Source of the DNA: DASRDU01 sp035560235
Lineage (GTDB): Bacteria; Acidobacteriota; Blastocatellia; RBC074
Direction of reading: 5' to 3'
Length of the DNA: 64,000 nt
Assembly (NCBI GenBank): GCA_035560235.1
Contig: DATMAG010000025.1
Coordinates: 1 to 64,000 of the forward strand
The notes under the pieces were generated by a model, which saw only the letters and a list, made by a program, of their open reading frames with translations, ran no database searches and was not told where the DNA came from. Numbering within the stretch: the stretch's first letter is position 1; the number at the start of each line of letters is the position of its first letter. The position numbers were made by a program, and so were the translations under genes. Positions 9,358 to 16,875 of this stretch are shown here, in pieces.

Positions 9358-9888
9358 TTATTTCGCCATTGGATCGTAGTTCAGGTTGGTGTAACCGGGC
9401 GCAGTCGGTTTCTGAATGACGATGAATTCGCGGTCAGTAGCGCGATGGCAGGTGTTGCAGTCCTTCGTCAGCCGCTCGAAGCTCGCCGTGAATTCAGTCT
9501 TGTTGCCAGCCTTGATGGCTTCGCTGATCTTTCCGATTTCATTTCTTGTGACGAGCGGAATCAGCGTGCTGAGCGGCTTGGGCACGTCCTCCCATTTTTC
9601 ATAAATGAATCCGGCCTTTTCAAATGCCGCCTGCAGTCCCTTCAACTGATGCTCAGCCAGCAGCCAGTTGCCCGCCTGCCCCGCAAACCACAGGCGCGAA
9701 TGATGCGCCTGAATCTCAGTCATCAGCATCGCCATTGACGGCTTGTGCAGCTCAATCAGTTTTTCATGAGCTTCGTCCTTTTTATCGAGCGCCTTGAATT
9801 TATCCACTTCGCCTTTGCTGACACAGTTCGTCTGAAAAAGCACCAGCATCACCAGCGACGCCAGCGCCACAACTTTCAAATGCTTCAT
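9358..9888 (-). CDS. exported c'-like monohaem cytochrome
   Basis: A 176-residue protein; ATG 9888 is chosen over TTG 9891 because AGGAGA lies eight bases upstream. Residues 1-22 form a signal sequence ending in QTNC, a poor lipobox, so lipidation is uncertain. A single haem-binding CNTCH is at residues 144-148 near the C-terminus, and the preceding ~100 residues look all-helical, which together resembles cytochrome c' (four-helix bundle with a C-terminal CXXCH). The role could be electron transfer or gas binding. It is convergent with the Oar-like receptor and has no redox partner nearby. Confidence 0.75.
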   Translation of the reverse strand: MKHLKVVALASLVMLVLFQTNCVSKGEVDKFKALDKKDEAHEKLIELHKPSMAMLMTEIQAHHSRLWFAGQAGNWLLAEHQLKGLQAAFEKAGFIYEKWEDVPKPLSTLIPLVTRNEIGKISEAIKAGNKTEFTASFERLTKDCNTCHRATDREFIVIQKPTAPGYTNLNYDPMAK

Positions 9889-10328
9889 CAATCAAATCTC
9901 CTGAGTGGTAGTAAGGCAACAGATGAGAAACAAAGGCGGGACGGTAAAGCAAAATTCCGGGCAGTGTCAAATCAGCTGGTGAACAGAAGTCTGCTTCCTA
10001 TGGCCCACGCGGATGCTGCGCAATCGGCTGAGAAGGGAGCAGTAATCCGCTCCGCCTTCCGCCTGTACAGCGCAGATCTTCCCGGCCCCTGACACCGGCA
10101 AAGCTCATTCTCCATTCTCCATTTTCCATTCTCCATTATTTGCAGAAGATCGGCGTACAAGTCACAACACTCTGCCGAATAATGGAGAATGGAAAATGGA
10201 GAATGGAGAATGAGCTTTGCCGGTAATCCGCTCTTTCAGGTTTCGGTTCCGGAATCTTTTACGGCTCGATTCTCCTTGAACCCTGCAGCCACGCCACAGG
10301 GTTTCACGGTTTCAGTCAGAGCTGTCGC
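9889..10328. other. 440-bp intergenic region with a long inverted repeat
   Basis: Lies upstream of the cytochrome-like gene and downstream of the HEAT-repeat operon. The only strong structure is the 47-bp snap-back repeat at 10094-10224. No gene with a ribosome site was found. Confidence 0.6.
10094..10224. repeat. 47-bp perfect inverted repeat built of heptamer tandem words
   Basis: Left arm 10094-10140 and right arm 10178-10224 are exact reverse complements separated by 37 bp. Within each arm the heptamer ATGGAGA (or its complement) recurs in tandem about four times with one variant, ATGGAAA. This resembles the short tandemly repeated heptamer sequences of cyanobacteria. Transcribed RNA would fold into a very long hairpin. 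Confidence 0.95.
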
Positions 10329-11450
10329 TCACTGCGACAATAACTCTTTGAAGAAAGCCACCGCCCGCTCATCGCCTGACTGACCGAGCCAGAAGATCGC
10401 CTGCTTGCGGACGGCGGCTTTGGCGTGTGTCCGGGCAATGCTGATGAGCAGCGGCACTGCTTCATCCTTCGGTCGCTGGCTGATGGCGAACACGGCCTGC
10501 TTCTGCACCTCAGTGTCGGCATCGCTGCTGTTTGCCGTATCGCCCAAAAACTTCAGGCTGCGCTCACCGGCTTTCTGTCCGAGCCAGAAGATGGCCTGCT
10601 TTTTGACATCGCTGTCGCGTTCACTGGTCGCCAGACTGATCAGCCAGGTGACGGCGTCGTTCTGGTTTTCATTGATCGAAGCCGCAAAGACGATCTGTTT
10701 CTTCACTTCGCGCGCTGTGACCGACTGATAAAGGTTCTGCAAAGCCGCGAGCGCTGAACTGTCTTTACTGACGCCGATGGCGAAGACCGCCTGCTTGCGC
10801 ACTTCAGTCTCTTCCTGCTCGTTGCGGGCGAGGTCGCTCAGAAACTGCTGCTCGCCGCCGATCTGACCAAGCCAGAAGACTGCCGAACTGCGCCCCCGGC
10901 GCGCCTTCGAGTCATGCACGAACTGTCTGAGCATCCCGCCAATGCGCTGATCGTCGTGCAGCGCAATCGCCATCACGGCGCGTTCGCCCGTCTTCGCGTC
11001 GTTTTGCGCTTCGGCCAGCCCTTTCAGAAACGTCAGACTCTCATCGTTGCTCGCGCGACCGAGCCAGTAGACCGGATAGCCGCTGTATTCGCGCTGCCGG
11101 TCGAGGTTATAGACTTCGAGCCTGACGACAGCGTTGTTTTCGTGCAGCGCGAAGACGCCCAGGTTGCGCGTCTCGACGTTACGGTCGAATGAAATGCTCG
11201 TGCCGTCGCTGACGCTGACGCTGCTGCCGCGGCCCTGCCATTCGTAATCAACCGCCACGCCGGGCCGCACCTCGAACTGCCACGCCGTCCAGAAACGCCC
11301 GTTTCCGGCGCGCCCCTGCAGCAGCGCCGCGTCCATTCGCGCCCGCAGATTCGGCCCCGCAACCTGAATGAATCCCTGACGCTGCGGCACTGCCAGCGCG
11401 CTGAAGACAAGACAGCTCAGAAGAATGGCGCTCATCAGAATGCTTTTCAT
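10329..11450 (-). CDS. exported HEAT-repeat protein
   Basis: A 373-residue protein with a signal peptide (residues 1-20, cleavage near ALA-VPQ) and a GGAGGG site eight bases before ATG. Residues ~25-130 are a beta-rich region of unknown fold. Residues ~145-370 are HEAT-type helical repeats of ~30-37 residues marked by KKQAIFWLGQ and variants. It is the last gene of the sigma/anti-sigma operon, 126 bp after the previous gene, which has the same repeat signature. HEAT repeats usually mediate protein binding, so a scaffold or inhibitor role in the envelope is inferred. No catalytic motif. Confidence 0.85.
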   Translation of the reverse strand: MKSILMSAILLSCLVFSALAVPQRQGFIQVAGPNLRARMDAALLQGRAGNGRFWTAWQFEVRPGVAVDYEWQGRGSSVSVSDGTSISFDRNVETRNLGVFALHENNAVVRLEVYNLDRQREYSGYPVYWLGRASNDESLTFLKGLAEAQNDAKTGERAVMAIALHDDQRIGGMLRQFVHDSKARRGRSSAVFWLGQIGGEQQFLSDLARNEQEETEVRKQAVFAIGVSKDSSALAALQNLYQSVTAREVKKQIVFAASINENQNDAVTWLISLATSERDSDVKKQAIFWLGQKAGERSLKFLGDTANSSDADTEVQKQAVFAISQRPKDEAVPLLISIARTHAKAAVRKQAIFWLGQSGDERAVAFFKELLSQ

Positions 11451-11576
11451 TTGCTCGTTCCCTCCGTATTGAAGACAGACTACTCCTCTGCGAGCGAACT
11501 GCTTCTGCGCCCGCGTTCGGAGTCGCGTAAGTTGTCGTTTGAATGAAAGGCGAGCGGGACGCTCGCGCTTCCGGGG

Positions 11577-12923
11577 TTATTTCAGGATCTCTTCAAGGAA
11601 TTTTGTGGCTTCGGGATCTTTCTTCTGCCCGAGCCAGAAGACTGCTTTCCGGCGCAGTTCGACCAGCTGATCGCTTTTCGCAATCTGGATCAGCTTGCGC
11701 AGCGCCGTCCTGCTGTTCGACTGACCGAGGGCAAAGACGAGTTGCTCCTTCACGTCCCGATCCTTTTCGGAATCGTAAAGCTGAATCAGCGTTTCAATCG
11801 CCTGTTCGCCACCGCGCTGACCGAGCCAGAAGATCGCCTGCTTGCGCAATTCGGGTTCACCGCCCGACCGCGCAATCTCATTGATCAGGCCCGCCGCGCG
11901 TGCGCTCGAATTCTGCGACAGAGCAAACAGAATCTGCTTTTTGATCTCCAGGTTCTGCTCAGCTGCGTAAATCTTCATCAGATCATCCACAGCGCTTTCG
12001 CCGCCCTGCTGCCCAAGCCAGAAGATGGCATCACGACGCAGCTTCGGCGCCTGGCCACTGCGGGCGATTTCAAGCAGCACTTCGCGCCCGCGTTTGTCGC
12101 CGTGCTGAGCGAGCGCAAAGAGCGCGGTCTTCGAGAGTTCTTCATCGCCGCCTTTCAGCGCCATCTCCTTCAGCACATCGAAAGCCTTTTCATCGCCCGA
12201 CTGACCGAGCCAGAAAATCGCCGTGCGGCGCAGCTTCGGGTCTGACTGACTGCGCGCCAGCTCAATCAGCAGCGCCGTTGTCTTTGGCCCCTGGTGCTGA
12301 CCGAGCAAAGCGACGGCAGTTTCGCGCAACTTCCTGTCAGCCTTTGAATCCGGCTTCAGAATGTCAGCCACAAAGTTCAGCGCCTTGTCAGGATCAGCCT
12401 GAAAGAGGCTTTGCAGCGCGATGCGTTTGATTTCGTTATTGTCCTTGTCGAGTTCGTTATCAATCGTGCGCGTGTCTTTGACCTGTCCGGCGATTTCAAC
12501 GCGCAGCGCGCGCGCATCATCAATCCAGTTCGATTTCGGAAACTCGCGCAGCAGCCGGTCAAGCTGCCGGTCGGCATCCTGATACCGCTTCTGCTTTGAA
12601 AGCGAAAACGCCAGCCAGTAAATCGCCGCGTCCACATCGCGGTGGCGCGGGTAATCGCTAATGAAGCGATTGAAGCTGTCAGCCGCTTTGCTCCATTCGC
12701 CGTCTTCGAGCAGATCGCGCCCCTGGCGAAAGAGCACCATCGCCCTGTCTGAAGCATTCGTGCCCTGCACAAAGCGATTGAGCCGTTCAAGCGACTGCGC
12801 CTGGCTGCTCGATTTCTGACCGAACAACAGCACCGCCGCGAGCGTCAGCAGCAGCGCGAGCAGCGCATAGAGTTTCGGTGAAACACTGCCGTTGGCATCA
12901 TTGCGAGATGAAGATAAAAGCAT
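11577..12923 (-). CDS. membrane-anchored TPR and HEAT-repeat protein
   Basis: I chose ATG 12923, which follows GGAGA by seven bases; a GTG at 13016 overlapping the anti-sigma stop would add 31 residues and is the alternative. The 448-residue product has one N-terminal membrane segment (YALLALLLTLAAVLLFG), then a TPR/YbgF-like region (residues ~60-145, ending near REFPKSNWIDDARAL) and about eight HEAT repeats carrying AIFWLGQ or ALFALAQ. It probably acts on the outer face of the inner membrane. Position between the anti-sigma gene and a second exported HEAT protein suggests a common stress-sensing module. Confidence 0.85.
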   Translation of the reverse strand: MLLSSSRNDANGSVSPKLYALLALLLTLAAVLLFGQKSSSQAQSLERLNRFVQGTNASDRAMVLFRQGRDLLEDGEWSKAADSFNRFISDYPRHRDVDAAIYWLAFSLSKQKRYQDADRQLDRLLREFPKSNWIDDARALRVEIAGQVKDTRTIDNELDKDNNEIKRIALQSLFQADPDKALNFVADILKPDSKADRKLRETAVALLGQHQGPKTTALLIELARSQSDPKLRRTAIFWLGQSGDEKAFDVLKEMALKGGDEELSKTALFALAQHGDKRGREVLLEIARSGQAPKLRRDAIFWLGQQGGESAVDDLMKIYAAEQNLEIKKQILFALSQNSSARAAGLINEIARSGGEPELRKQAIFWLGQRGGEQAIETLIQLYDSEKDRDVKEQLVFALGQSNSRTALRKLIQIAKSDQLVELRRKAVFWLGQKKDPEATKFLEEILK

Positions 12924-13012
12924 CGTCAGTTCTCCGTCAGATTTGCGACAGGCCAGCCTGTCCATTTGTTGAAATGATGAAATAAACAAAACAACTGCGC
13001 CCACCAGCAGTC

Positions 13013-13975
13013 TCACTGATTCAAATCGCCCGGCCTTGTCGCGCCGGATGAATAAATCTGCAGCGTGGCCACGATCTCGGTCTTCTGCACGCGCGCTCTG
13101 ATGGCCTGCACCGCCTCAGGCGCGGGCTTGTCAGGCAGGTTGGCAATGTCGAGCAGCAGCGGTTCCAGGCTGCTCAGGACATCTTCAACCGGCAGGTTGC
13201 CTTTCGCGGCAGCCTCGCGCCGCAGCAGGATGTTGTCGTAAATCAGTTCGCGCGATTTGCGTTTTTCATAAGCCAGATCAGGCGCGTCAGTGCCTTCATC
13301 AAAACGACTGTTGCGAAAGGCGCGCAGCAGCAGTTGCGCCCGTTCAAAATGGCGTTCAGGCGCGAGCGCAGGCAGCACAGGCTCGCTGGCAGCCGCCGCC
13401 ATCAGATTGTCGGGCGCGGTGATGCCAATTCGCCTTTCAGGTTCGCGCACAGCCGGTAATCGTCGCGAATGCGGTGCGGCTGACGGCGACCTTTTCGGTC
13501 TGATCTCTGATTGCGGAGTCTGCTGCACCACGATGCTTTCAGGCGCTGACGGAGTCTGAACCGGCTGTGGTGACGGCGTGACACTGACAATTACTGGTTC
13601 GCCTGATGTGCCGCGCTGCCGCGATTGCCAGATGAATGAAGCGGCGATGAGCAACAGCAGCGCAGCAGTCACTGCCACAGGAATGAGCGGTTTTGCGAAC
13701 ACCGCAGCCAGCCAGCCAGCGAATCGTTCACGCATCGGCGGCGGCGCTTCAGCCAGTTTTGCGCGCAGCCTGGCTTCATAACCGGCCCAGTAACTTTCAT
13801 CAGGCTGCAATGTTTCAGCCGCCTGATCGAAAGCCCTGAGCGCAGTCATCATTGCCTGGTACTGCGCGAGGCAGGCCGGGCAGCCCGCGATTTCAGCAGG
13901 CAGCGACTGCGCGCCAGCGGCTTCGTCAAAGACCAGCTCTATCAGTTGTGCTTCGGTTTTACGACAGTCGTGCAT
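13013..13975 (-). CDS. membrane anti-sigma factor (zinc-finger type)
   Basis: A 320-residue protein starting 2 nt after the sigma-factor stop. The N-terminal ~45 residues carry a degenerate anti-sigma zinc-finger pattern (MHDCRK near the start and CPACLAQY at ~33-40). A single membrane helix lies near residues 110-130 (IPVAVTAALLLLIAASF), followed by a Pro/Ser-rich linker and an extracytoplasmic helical domain. This is the usual layout of ECF anti-sigma factors: the cytoplasmic part holds the sigma factor and the outer part senses. Direct pairing with the upstream ECF gene is strong context. The usual HisXXXCys spacing is not perfect, so zinc binding is uncertain. Confidence 0.78.
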   Translation of the reverse strand: MHDCRKTEAQLIELVFDEAAGAQSLPAEIAGCPACLAQYQAMMTALRAFDQAAETLQPDESYWAGYEARLRAKLAEAPPPMRERFAGWLAAVFAKPLIPVAVTAALLLLIAASFIWQSRQRGTSGEPVIVSVTPSPQPVQTPSAPESIVVQQTPQSEIRPKRSPSAAPHSRRLPAVREPERRIGITAPDNLMAAAASEPVLPALAPERHFERAQLLLRAFRNSRFDEGTDAPDLAYEKRKSRELIYDNILLRREAAAKGNLPVEDVLSSLEPLLLDIANLPDKPAPEAVQAIRARVQKTEIVATLQIYSSGATRPGDLNQ

Positions 13976-13977
13976 GA

Positions 13978-14601
13978 TTAACTTTTCCCGCCTGCTGCGA
14001 CCTGCGTGACTTCTGCTGCTTCGCCGCCGAGTCCGAGATGCTGGCGCAGCTTGCTGACCGTGCGAAAGAGAGCTTTCTTGATCGTCCCCGCCGAAGCGCC
14101 GCAGGCTTTTGAAATCTCTTCGTAAGTCATCCCTTCGCGGTGCTTGAGCAGAAAGATCATTCGTTCGCGCGGCCTCAGTTCATCGAGCGCCTGCATGACC
14201 TGATCGGCCATCATCTTCTGATGCAGCGCGTCTTCGACAGCTCTGGCGGGTTCGGCAACTGAGAGTCCGAGTTCGTCGAGCGAAATGAGTTCGCCCATTC
14301 GAATCGCTTTTTTCTCTGAATCCCACATCACTGAAGCCCGCCGCCGCTCGTTGAGCAGCGTATTGACGGCAATCTGCCGCAGCCACGTATAAAAACCCGC
14401 TTCGCCGCGATAAGTGCCGATGGCGCGAAAAGCCTTCAGCCAGACTTCCTGCGAAAGATCTTCGGCGTCGTGCGGATTGCGGGTGAAATGGAGCGCGAGC
14501 GCATAAATGCGCCGTTCATAGCTGCGCGCCAGCAGGCAGAAAGCCTCCCGGTCACCAGTTTGTGCGCGCCTGATCAGATCCTGTTCCTGAGTCACCTGCA
14601 A
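13978..14601 (-). CDS. ECF RNA polymerase sigma factor (RpoE-like)
   Basis: A ~207-residue sigma-70 family factor with only regions 2 and 4. Region 2 includes DAEDLSQEVWLKAFRAI and FYTWLRQIAVNTLLNERR; region 4 (~135-190) includes LRPRERMIFLLKHREGM and the helix-turn-helix TYEEISKACGASAGTIKKAL. The start is ambiguous: TTG 14601 sits four bases after GAGG, and GTG 14597 sits ten bases after it. It directs RNA polymerase to stress promoters, probably including its own, and is released by the anti-sigma factor encoded 2 nt downstream. It is the first gene of a four-gene minus-strand operon ending at 10329. Confidence 0.9.
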   Translation of the reverse strand: MQVTQEQDLIRRAQTGDREAFCLLARSYERRIYALALHFTRNPHDAEDLSQEVWLKAFRAIGTYRGEAGFYTWLRQIAVNTLLNERRRASVMWDSEKKAIRMGELISLDELGLSVAEPARAVEDALHQKMMADQVMQALDELRPRERMIFLLKHREGMTYEEISKACGASAGTIKKALFRTVSKLRQHLGLGGEAAEVTQVAAGGKS

Positions 14602-14737
14602 TCGTCCTCATCGCGTTGTCGTTCACATGGACACAGCTTACGAAATTCGGTTGGCACGAGCGGAAACTTTTTTTCCAGCCTGATCATCAGGCCCGACAGC
14701 TTATTCCGACTTTATCCTGGTCCAGGCTTTATTTACC

Positions 14738-14766
14738 TTGACTGTCCTCACCAGGGCGCGTACCCT
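14738..14766 (+). promoter_or_regulatory. candidate promoter of the small-gene cluster
   Basis: TTGACT (5 of 6 to the -35 consensus) is followed after 17 bp by TACCCT (3 of 6 to the -10). Position and spacing fit a promoter for the genes starting at 14853 or 15014, but the -10 is weak. Confidence 0.3.
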
Positions 14767-14814
14767 CGGGGAGCCTGCAATGGCGCAGCAAGCCGCCCAG
14801 CCTGAGTGGTAGCT

Positions 14815-14852
14815 GGGATGACTCCACCATATGCCACTTGTGGAGACATCCC
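14815..14852 (+). promoter_or_regulatory. hairpin that pairs the first ribosome-binding site
   Basis: Left arm GGGATGACTCCAC (14815-14827) pairs with right arm GTGGAGACATCCC (14840-14852) with one mismatch, over a 12-nt loop. The GGAGA Shine-Dalgarno lies inside the right arm and the ATG of the next frame starts at 14853, directly after the stem. A translational switch or thermometer-like element is inferred from this geometry. Confidence 0.5.
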
Positions 14853-15017
14853 ATGTCCGAAACCACCAGATTTTCTTTCCAGTCACTTTCAATTTCTTTC
14901 AGCTCCTTCTGTTCACATCCGCTGAGCGCAGTCTGTCGGGCGGCGTCCGGGCCGACGGTCGCTGAGCGCCTGACGGACACAAGGCGTTCGGCTGGGCAGA
15001 AAGCGAGCATCGCATGA
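14853..15017 (+). CDS. possible 54-residue leader protein
   Basis: A short frame starting ATG six bases after GGAGA and ending in a TGA that overlaps the next gene's ATG (ATGA, 15014-15017). The signals are good, but the product (MSETTRFSFQ..., Ser-rich, three Cys) resembles nothing I know and has no clear domain. Its real role may be to couple ribosome access at the hairpin to translation of the following gene. It could equally be a chance frame in the leader. Confidence 0.35.
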   Translation: MSETTRFSFQSLSISFSSFCSHPLSAVCRAASGPTVAERLTDTRRSAGQKASIA

Positions 15018-15262
15018 TCATCAATCTGTCAGACCTTGCGGAGGCGCAAAGCCGTCTCGCTGCCGGCGAACTGCCTTACGAGTTCAGAACCAGCGACCCG
15101 GCACTTCGCATCACCGGCCCGGCCTCCGGCTTCGGCGCGGAGTATCTGGAGCGGTGCCGGAAAAACGGGCTGTACGCCGCAAGTATGGAAGAGGCGCTCG
15201 TCATTGCCCGCGCCAGGAATGTGACGATTACGGGAGTCTGGTTCGTCAAAGGCCAGTCATAA
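15014..15262 (+). CDS. small hypothetical protein, first clear gene of the small-gene cluster
   Basis: An 82-residue soluble protein, mixed alpha/beta by appearance, with no signal peptide or cysteine cluster except one Cys in ERCRKNG. The C-terminal ~30 residues (EEALVIARARNVTITGVWFV) look like a helix followed by a strand. I do not recognise the family. It starts inside the stop of the preceding short frame and lies 58 bp before the next small gene on the same strand, so it is likely part of the same transcript as the Hfq-, S21-, IF-1- and omega-like genes. Confidence 0.65.
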   Translation: MIINLSDLAEAQSRLAAGELPYEFRTSDPALRITGPASGFGAEYLERCRKNGLYAASMEEALVIARARNVTITGVWFVKGQS

Positions 15263-15320
15263 GTGCGCTGGCAGCGGATGGTGTCGGCGCATCAGTCTGC
15301 TGCTCAGCACGGGAGAAGGG

Positions 15321-15614
15321 ATGGAAACACAGCAGTACGAAATCGAATGCGGCAGATGCGGCGAAACGCGGCTGGAATGGTTGAGTGCGGACGAAGCGCG
15401 TCGGCTTGCTGATGCCACCGGCCCTGTCTGGCAGCAGTGCGAACACTGCGGCAGGACGACCGGCTGGATCAGGGCGACATCCGGAACCGGCGCGATGAAC
15501 GGGCAGCGAAGGACGCCGCGCGGGCAGGAGCGAGTCGCCACAGAGGCCGAACGGAATGAGGTAAACAGGCTGCTGCACCAGCCTGACTTGCGCCCGAGCG
15601 AGGCCGAACAGTAA
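15321..15614 (+). CDS. small zinc-ribbon-like protein
   Basis: A 97-residue protein with two CXXC knuckles, CGRC near residue 10 and CEHC near residue 40, separated by ~27 residues including WLSADEARRL. This is the spacing of a zinc ribbon that could bind nucleic acid or protein. The C-terminal ~45 residues are polar and probably disordered. A purine-rich GGGAGAAGGG lies directly before the ATG. It belongs to the small-gene cluster; exact function unknown. Confidence 0.65.
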   Translation: METQQYEIECGRCGETRLEWLSADEARRLADATGPVWQQCEHCGRTTGWIRATSGTGAMNGQRRTPRGQERVATEAERNEVNRLLHQPDLRPSEAEQ

Positions 15615-15652
15615 TGCCGCGACGCCCACGCACGGGCCTGAGGTGAATTGAG

Positions 15653-15943
15653 ATGACATTGTGTGAGTTCTGCATTCTGCAGCAGGAAGACCACTGCTCC
15701 TTCGGGCATCCGACTCCGAAAAAAATGAGGTGCGCGGACTTTGCGCCCGGCATCGAGCGGTTCTGCGCCACTCCGGCTGATTATGCAGGGCGGGAACAGC
15801 TCAGACAGATGGCGCGGTTCTTCGGTCTCACCGGCAGAGAACTGGCCCGCGTGCTGACGATGAGTGAAGTCTGGAAGGAGGAACGCTCCTCCGATCAGCC
15901 CAGGTTCAGCAGCGAACATCAGAACGAAAAGAGGTCAGCGTGA
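15653..15943 (+). CDS. small Cys-rich protein
   Basis: A 96-residue protein behind a GAGGTGA site. The N-terminal half has CEFC at residues 4-7, then single Cys at about 15, 27 and 38, consistent with a metal site. The second half has a helical segment, REQLRQMARFFGLTGRELAR, which resembles a small DNA- or RNA-binding helix pair. Its TGA overlaps the GTG of the Hfq-like gene (GTGA, 15940-15943), so the two are probably translationally coupled. I do not recognise the family. Confidence 0.65.
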   Translation: MTLCEFCILQQEDHCSFGHPTPKKMRCADFAPGIERFCATPADYAGREQLRQMARFFGLTGRELARVLTMSEVWKEERSSDQPRFSSEHQNEKRSA

Positions 15944-16269
15944 TCAGACGAAATCGTCCCTCAGACAGAATCATGCGCGTCAGACAGGCGCCGGTGGACA
16001 GGCGCCGGCTGACGATTGACAAGGCCCGGCCCCGGCACCCGTCCGATGCATCCGTCACCGGTTATGAGAGCAGCTATCTTTATTCGCTCATGCAGTCAGC
16101 CCGCGAACTGATGATCGTGCTGCGGGAGGACGAGCAGATCGTCGGGCGGCTCGCCTGGTATGATCAGGCCTGCCTGAAGATCACGCCGAGCGACGGCTCA
16201 CCCAGCCTGGTCATTCCCAAAGAGAGCATCAAATATCTTTACGAGACGAGCGCTCAGGGCGCTTTGTAA
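15940..16269 (+). CDS. Hfq/LSm-like RNA-binding protein
   Basis: A 109-residue protein starting at GTG after AGAGG. A basic N-terminal extension of ~40 residues (many Arg) precedes a domain matching the Hfq layout. YLYSLMQSARELMIVLRE corresponds to the N-terminal helix and first strand; GRLAWYDQACLKI corresponds to Sm1 (Hfq has G-I-x-x-FD-x-F); and LVIPKESIKYLYE corresponds to Sm2 (Hfq YKHAIS). Hfq forms ring hexamers that bind small RNAs and U/A-rich RNA; whether this divergent protein does so is inference. The Sm2 His is absent, so canonical U-binding may be altered. Confidence 0.65.
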   Translation: MIRRNRPSDRIMRVRQAPVDRRRLTIDKARPRHPSDASVTGYESSYLYSLMQSARELMIVLREDEQIVGRLAWYDQACLKITPSDGSPSLVIPKESIKYLYETSAQGAL

Positions 16270-16296
16270 CAGCAGCCGAAACAGAGGCGGTGTCAT

Positions 16297-16500
16297 CTGG
16301 CAGAAATCACATTATTTGCGGGCGAGAAACTGGAGCAGGCCCTGCGCCGCTTCAAACGGCAGGTGCTGCGGGAAGGCATCCTGCAGGAAGCGCGGCAGCG
16401 CACCTTTTATCTCAAGCCGGGCGAAAAGAAGAAGCTCAAGGCCAAACTGGCCCGGATTCGGAAGCACAAGGACAGACGCTCCAGAAACCGTGGTTACTGA
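16297..16500 (+). CDS. ribosomal protein bS21-like protein with non-canonical (CTG) start
   Basis: This 67-codon frame encodes a clear bS21-like sequence: GEKLEQALRRFKRQVLREG, then FYLKPGEKKKLK and a basic tail. bS21 of the 30S subunit has the same ALRRFKRQ core and helps initiation. The frame is open from a TAA at 16267 but contains no ATG, GTG or TTG before the conserved core; CTG 16297, seven bases after GAGGCGG, is the best start, with ATC 16306 possible. It lies 28 bp after the Hfq-like gene. A divergent second copy rather than the housekeeping one is likely, judging by the context. Confidence 0.75.
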   Translation: MAEITLFAGEKLEQALRRFKRQVLREGILQEARQRTFYLKPGEKKKLKAKLARIRKHKDRRSRNRGY

Positions 16501-16572
16501 AGGAACCATCTGCGGCGGCGGCCCCTGAAAGTCGGCAGCAGCCAGCCCGAAACAATCCAGGAGAAGACCCGA

Positions 16573-16800
16573 GTGAAGGAAGAAATGATCGAGATGGAAG
16601 GCAGAATCATCGAGAAGCTGCCCAACGCCAGTTTCATCGTGGGCGTCAACATTGCCCGGCGCAGCCACCAGATCACGGCCCATCTCTGCGGCAGGATGCG
16701 CAGAAATTCCATCAGGGTGCTGGTCGGCGACCGGGTAACAGTCGAACTGACGCCCTACGATCTGAGCAAGGGCCGCATCACCTTCCGTCATCGCAACTGA
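16573..16800 (+). CDS. infA: translation initiation factor IF-1-like protein
   Basis: A 75-residue protein, GTG start six bases after AGGAGAAG. It aligns across its whole length with IF-1: IEMEGRIIEKLPNASF, then ITAHLCGRMRRNSIRVLVGD and VTVELTPYDLSKGRITFR. IF-1 is an OB-fold factor that binds the 30S A site during initiation. One difference stands out: the loop between the second and third strands (GVNIARRSHQ) is about three residues longer and more basic than the usual ELENGHE. Housekeeping infA normally sits in or near the ribosomal-protein operons; here it is in the small-gene cluster, so it may be a second copy. Confidence 0.88.
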   Translation: MKEEMIEMEGRIIEKLPNASFIVGVNIARRSHQITAHLCGRMRRNSIRVLVGDRVTVELTPYDLSKGRITFRHRN

Positions 16801-16875
16801 ACTCTGTTCCTGACGGACAGATCGGATGTCAGGCAGGTGTTCTCTGACGCGCAGGAGAATGAAGGGAGCTCAACC

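Larger units (their letters stand above)
14602..14852. other. divergent region with leader of the small-gene cluster
   Basis: Separates the minus-strand sigma-factor operon from the plus-strand small-gene cluster. It holds a weak plus-strand promoter candidate and the Shine-Dalgarno-pairing hairpin described separately. No protein gene is supported here. Confidence 0.5.

Noticed and set aside
10094..10224. CRISPR-like array
   Set aside because: It is one inverted pair with heptamer words, not direct repeats with unique spacers, and no cas gene is present.
14780..14840. Resemblance of the leader to a primate Alu segment
   Set aside because: Only short scattered words match; the surroundings are clearly bacterial, so it is taken as chance.
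16290..16847. 185-codon frame across the bS21 and IF-1 genes
   Set aside because: Its product is low-complexity and unlike any family, while the other two frames give clear bS21 and IF-1 sequences.
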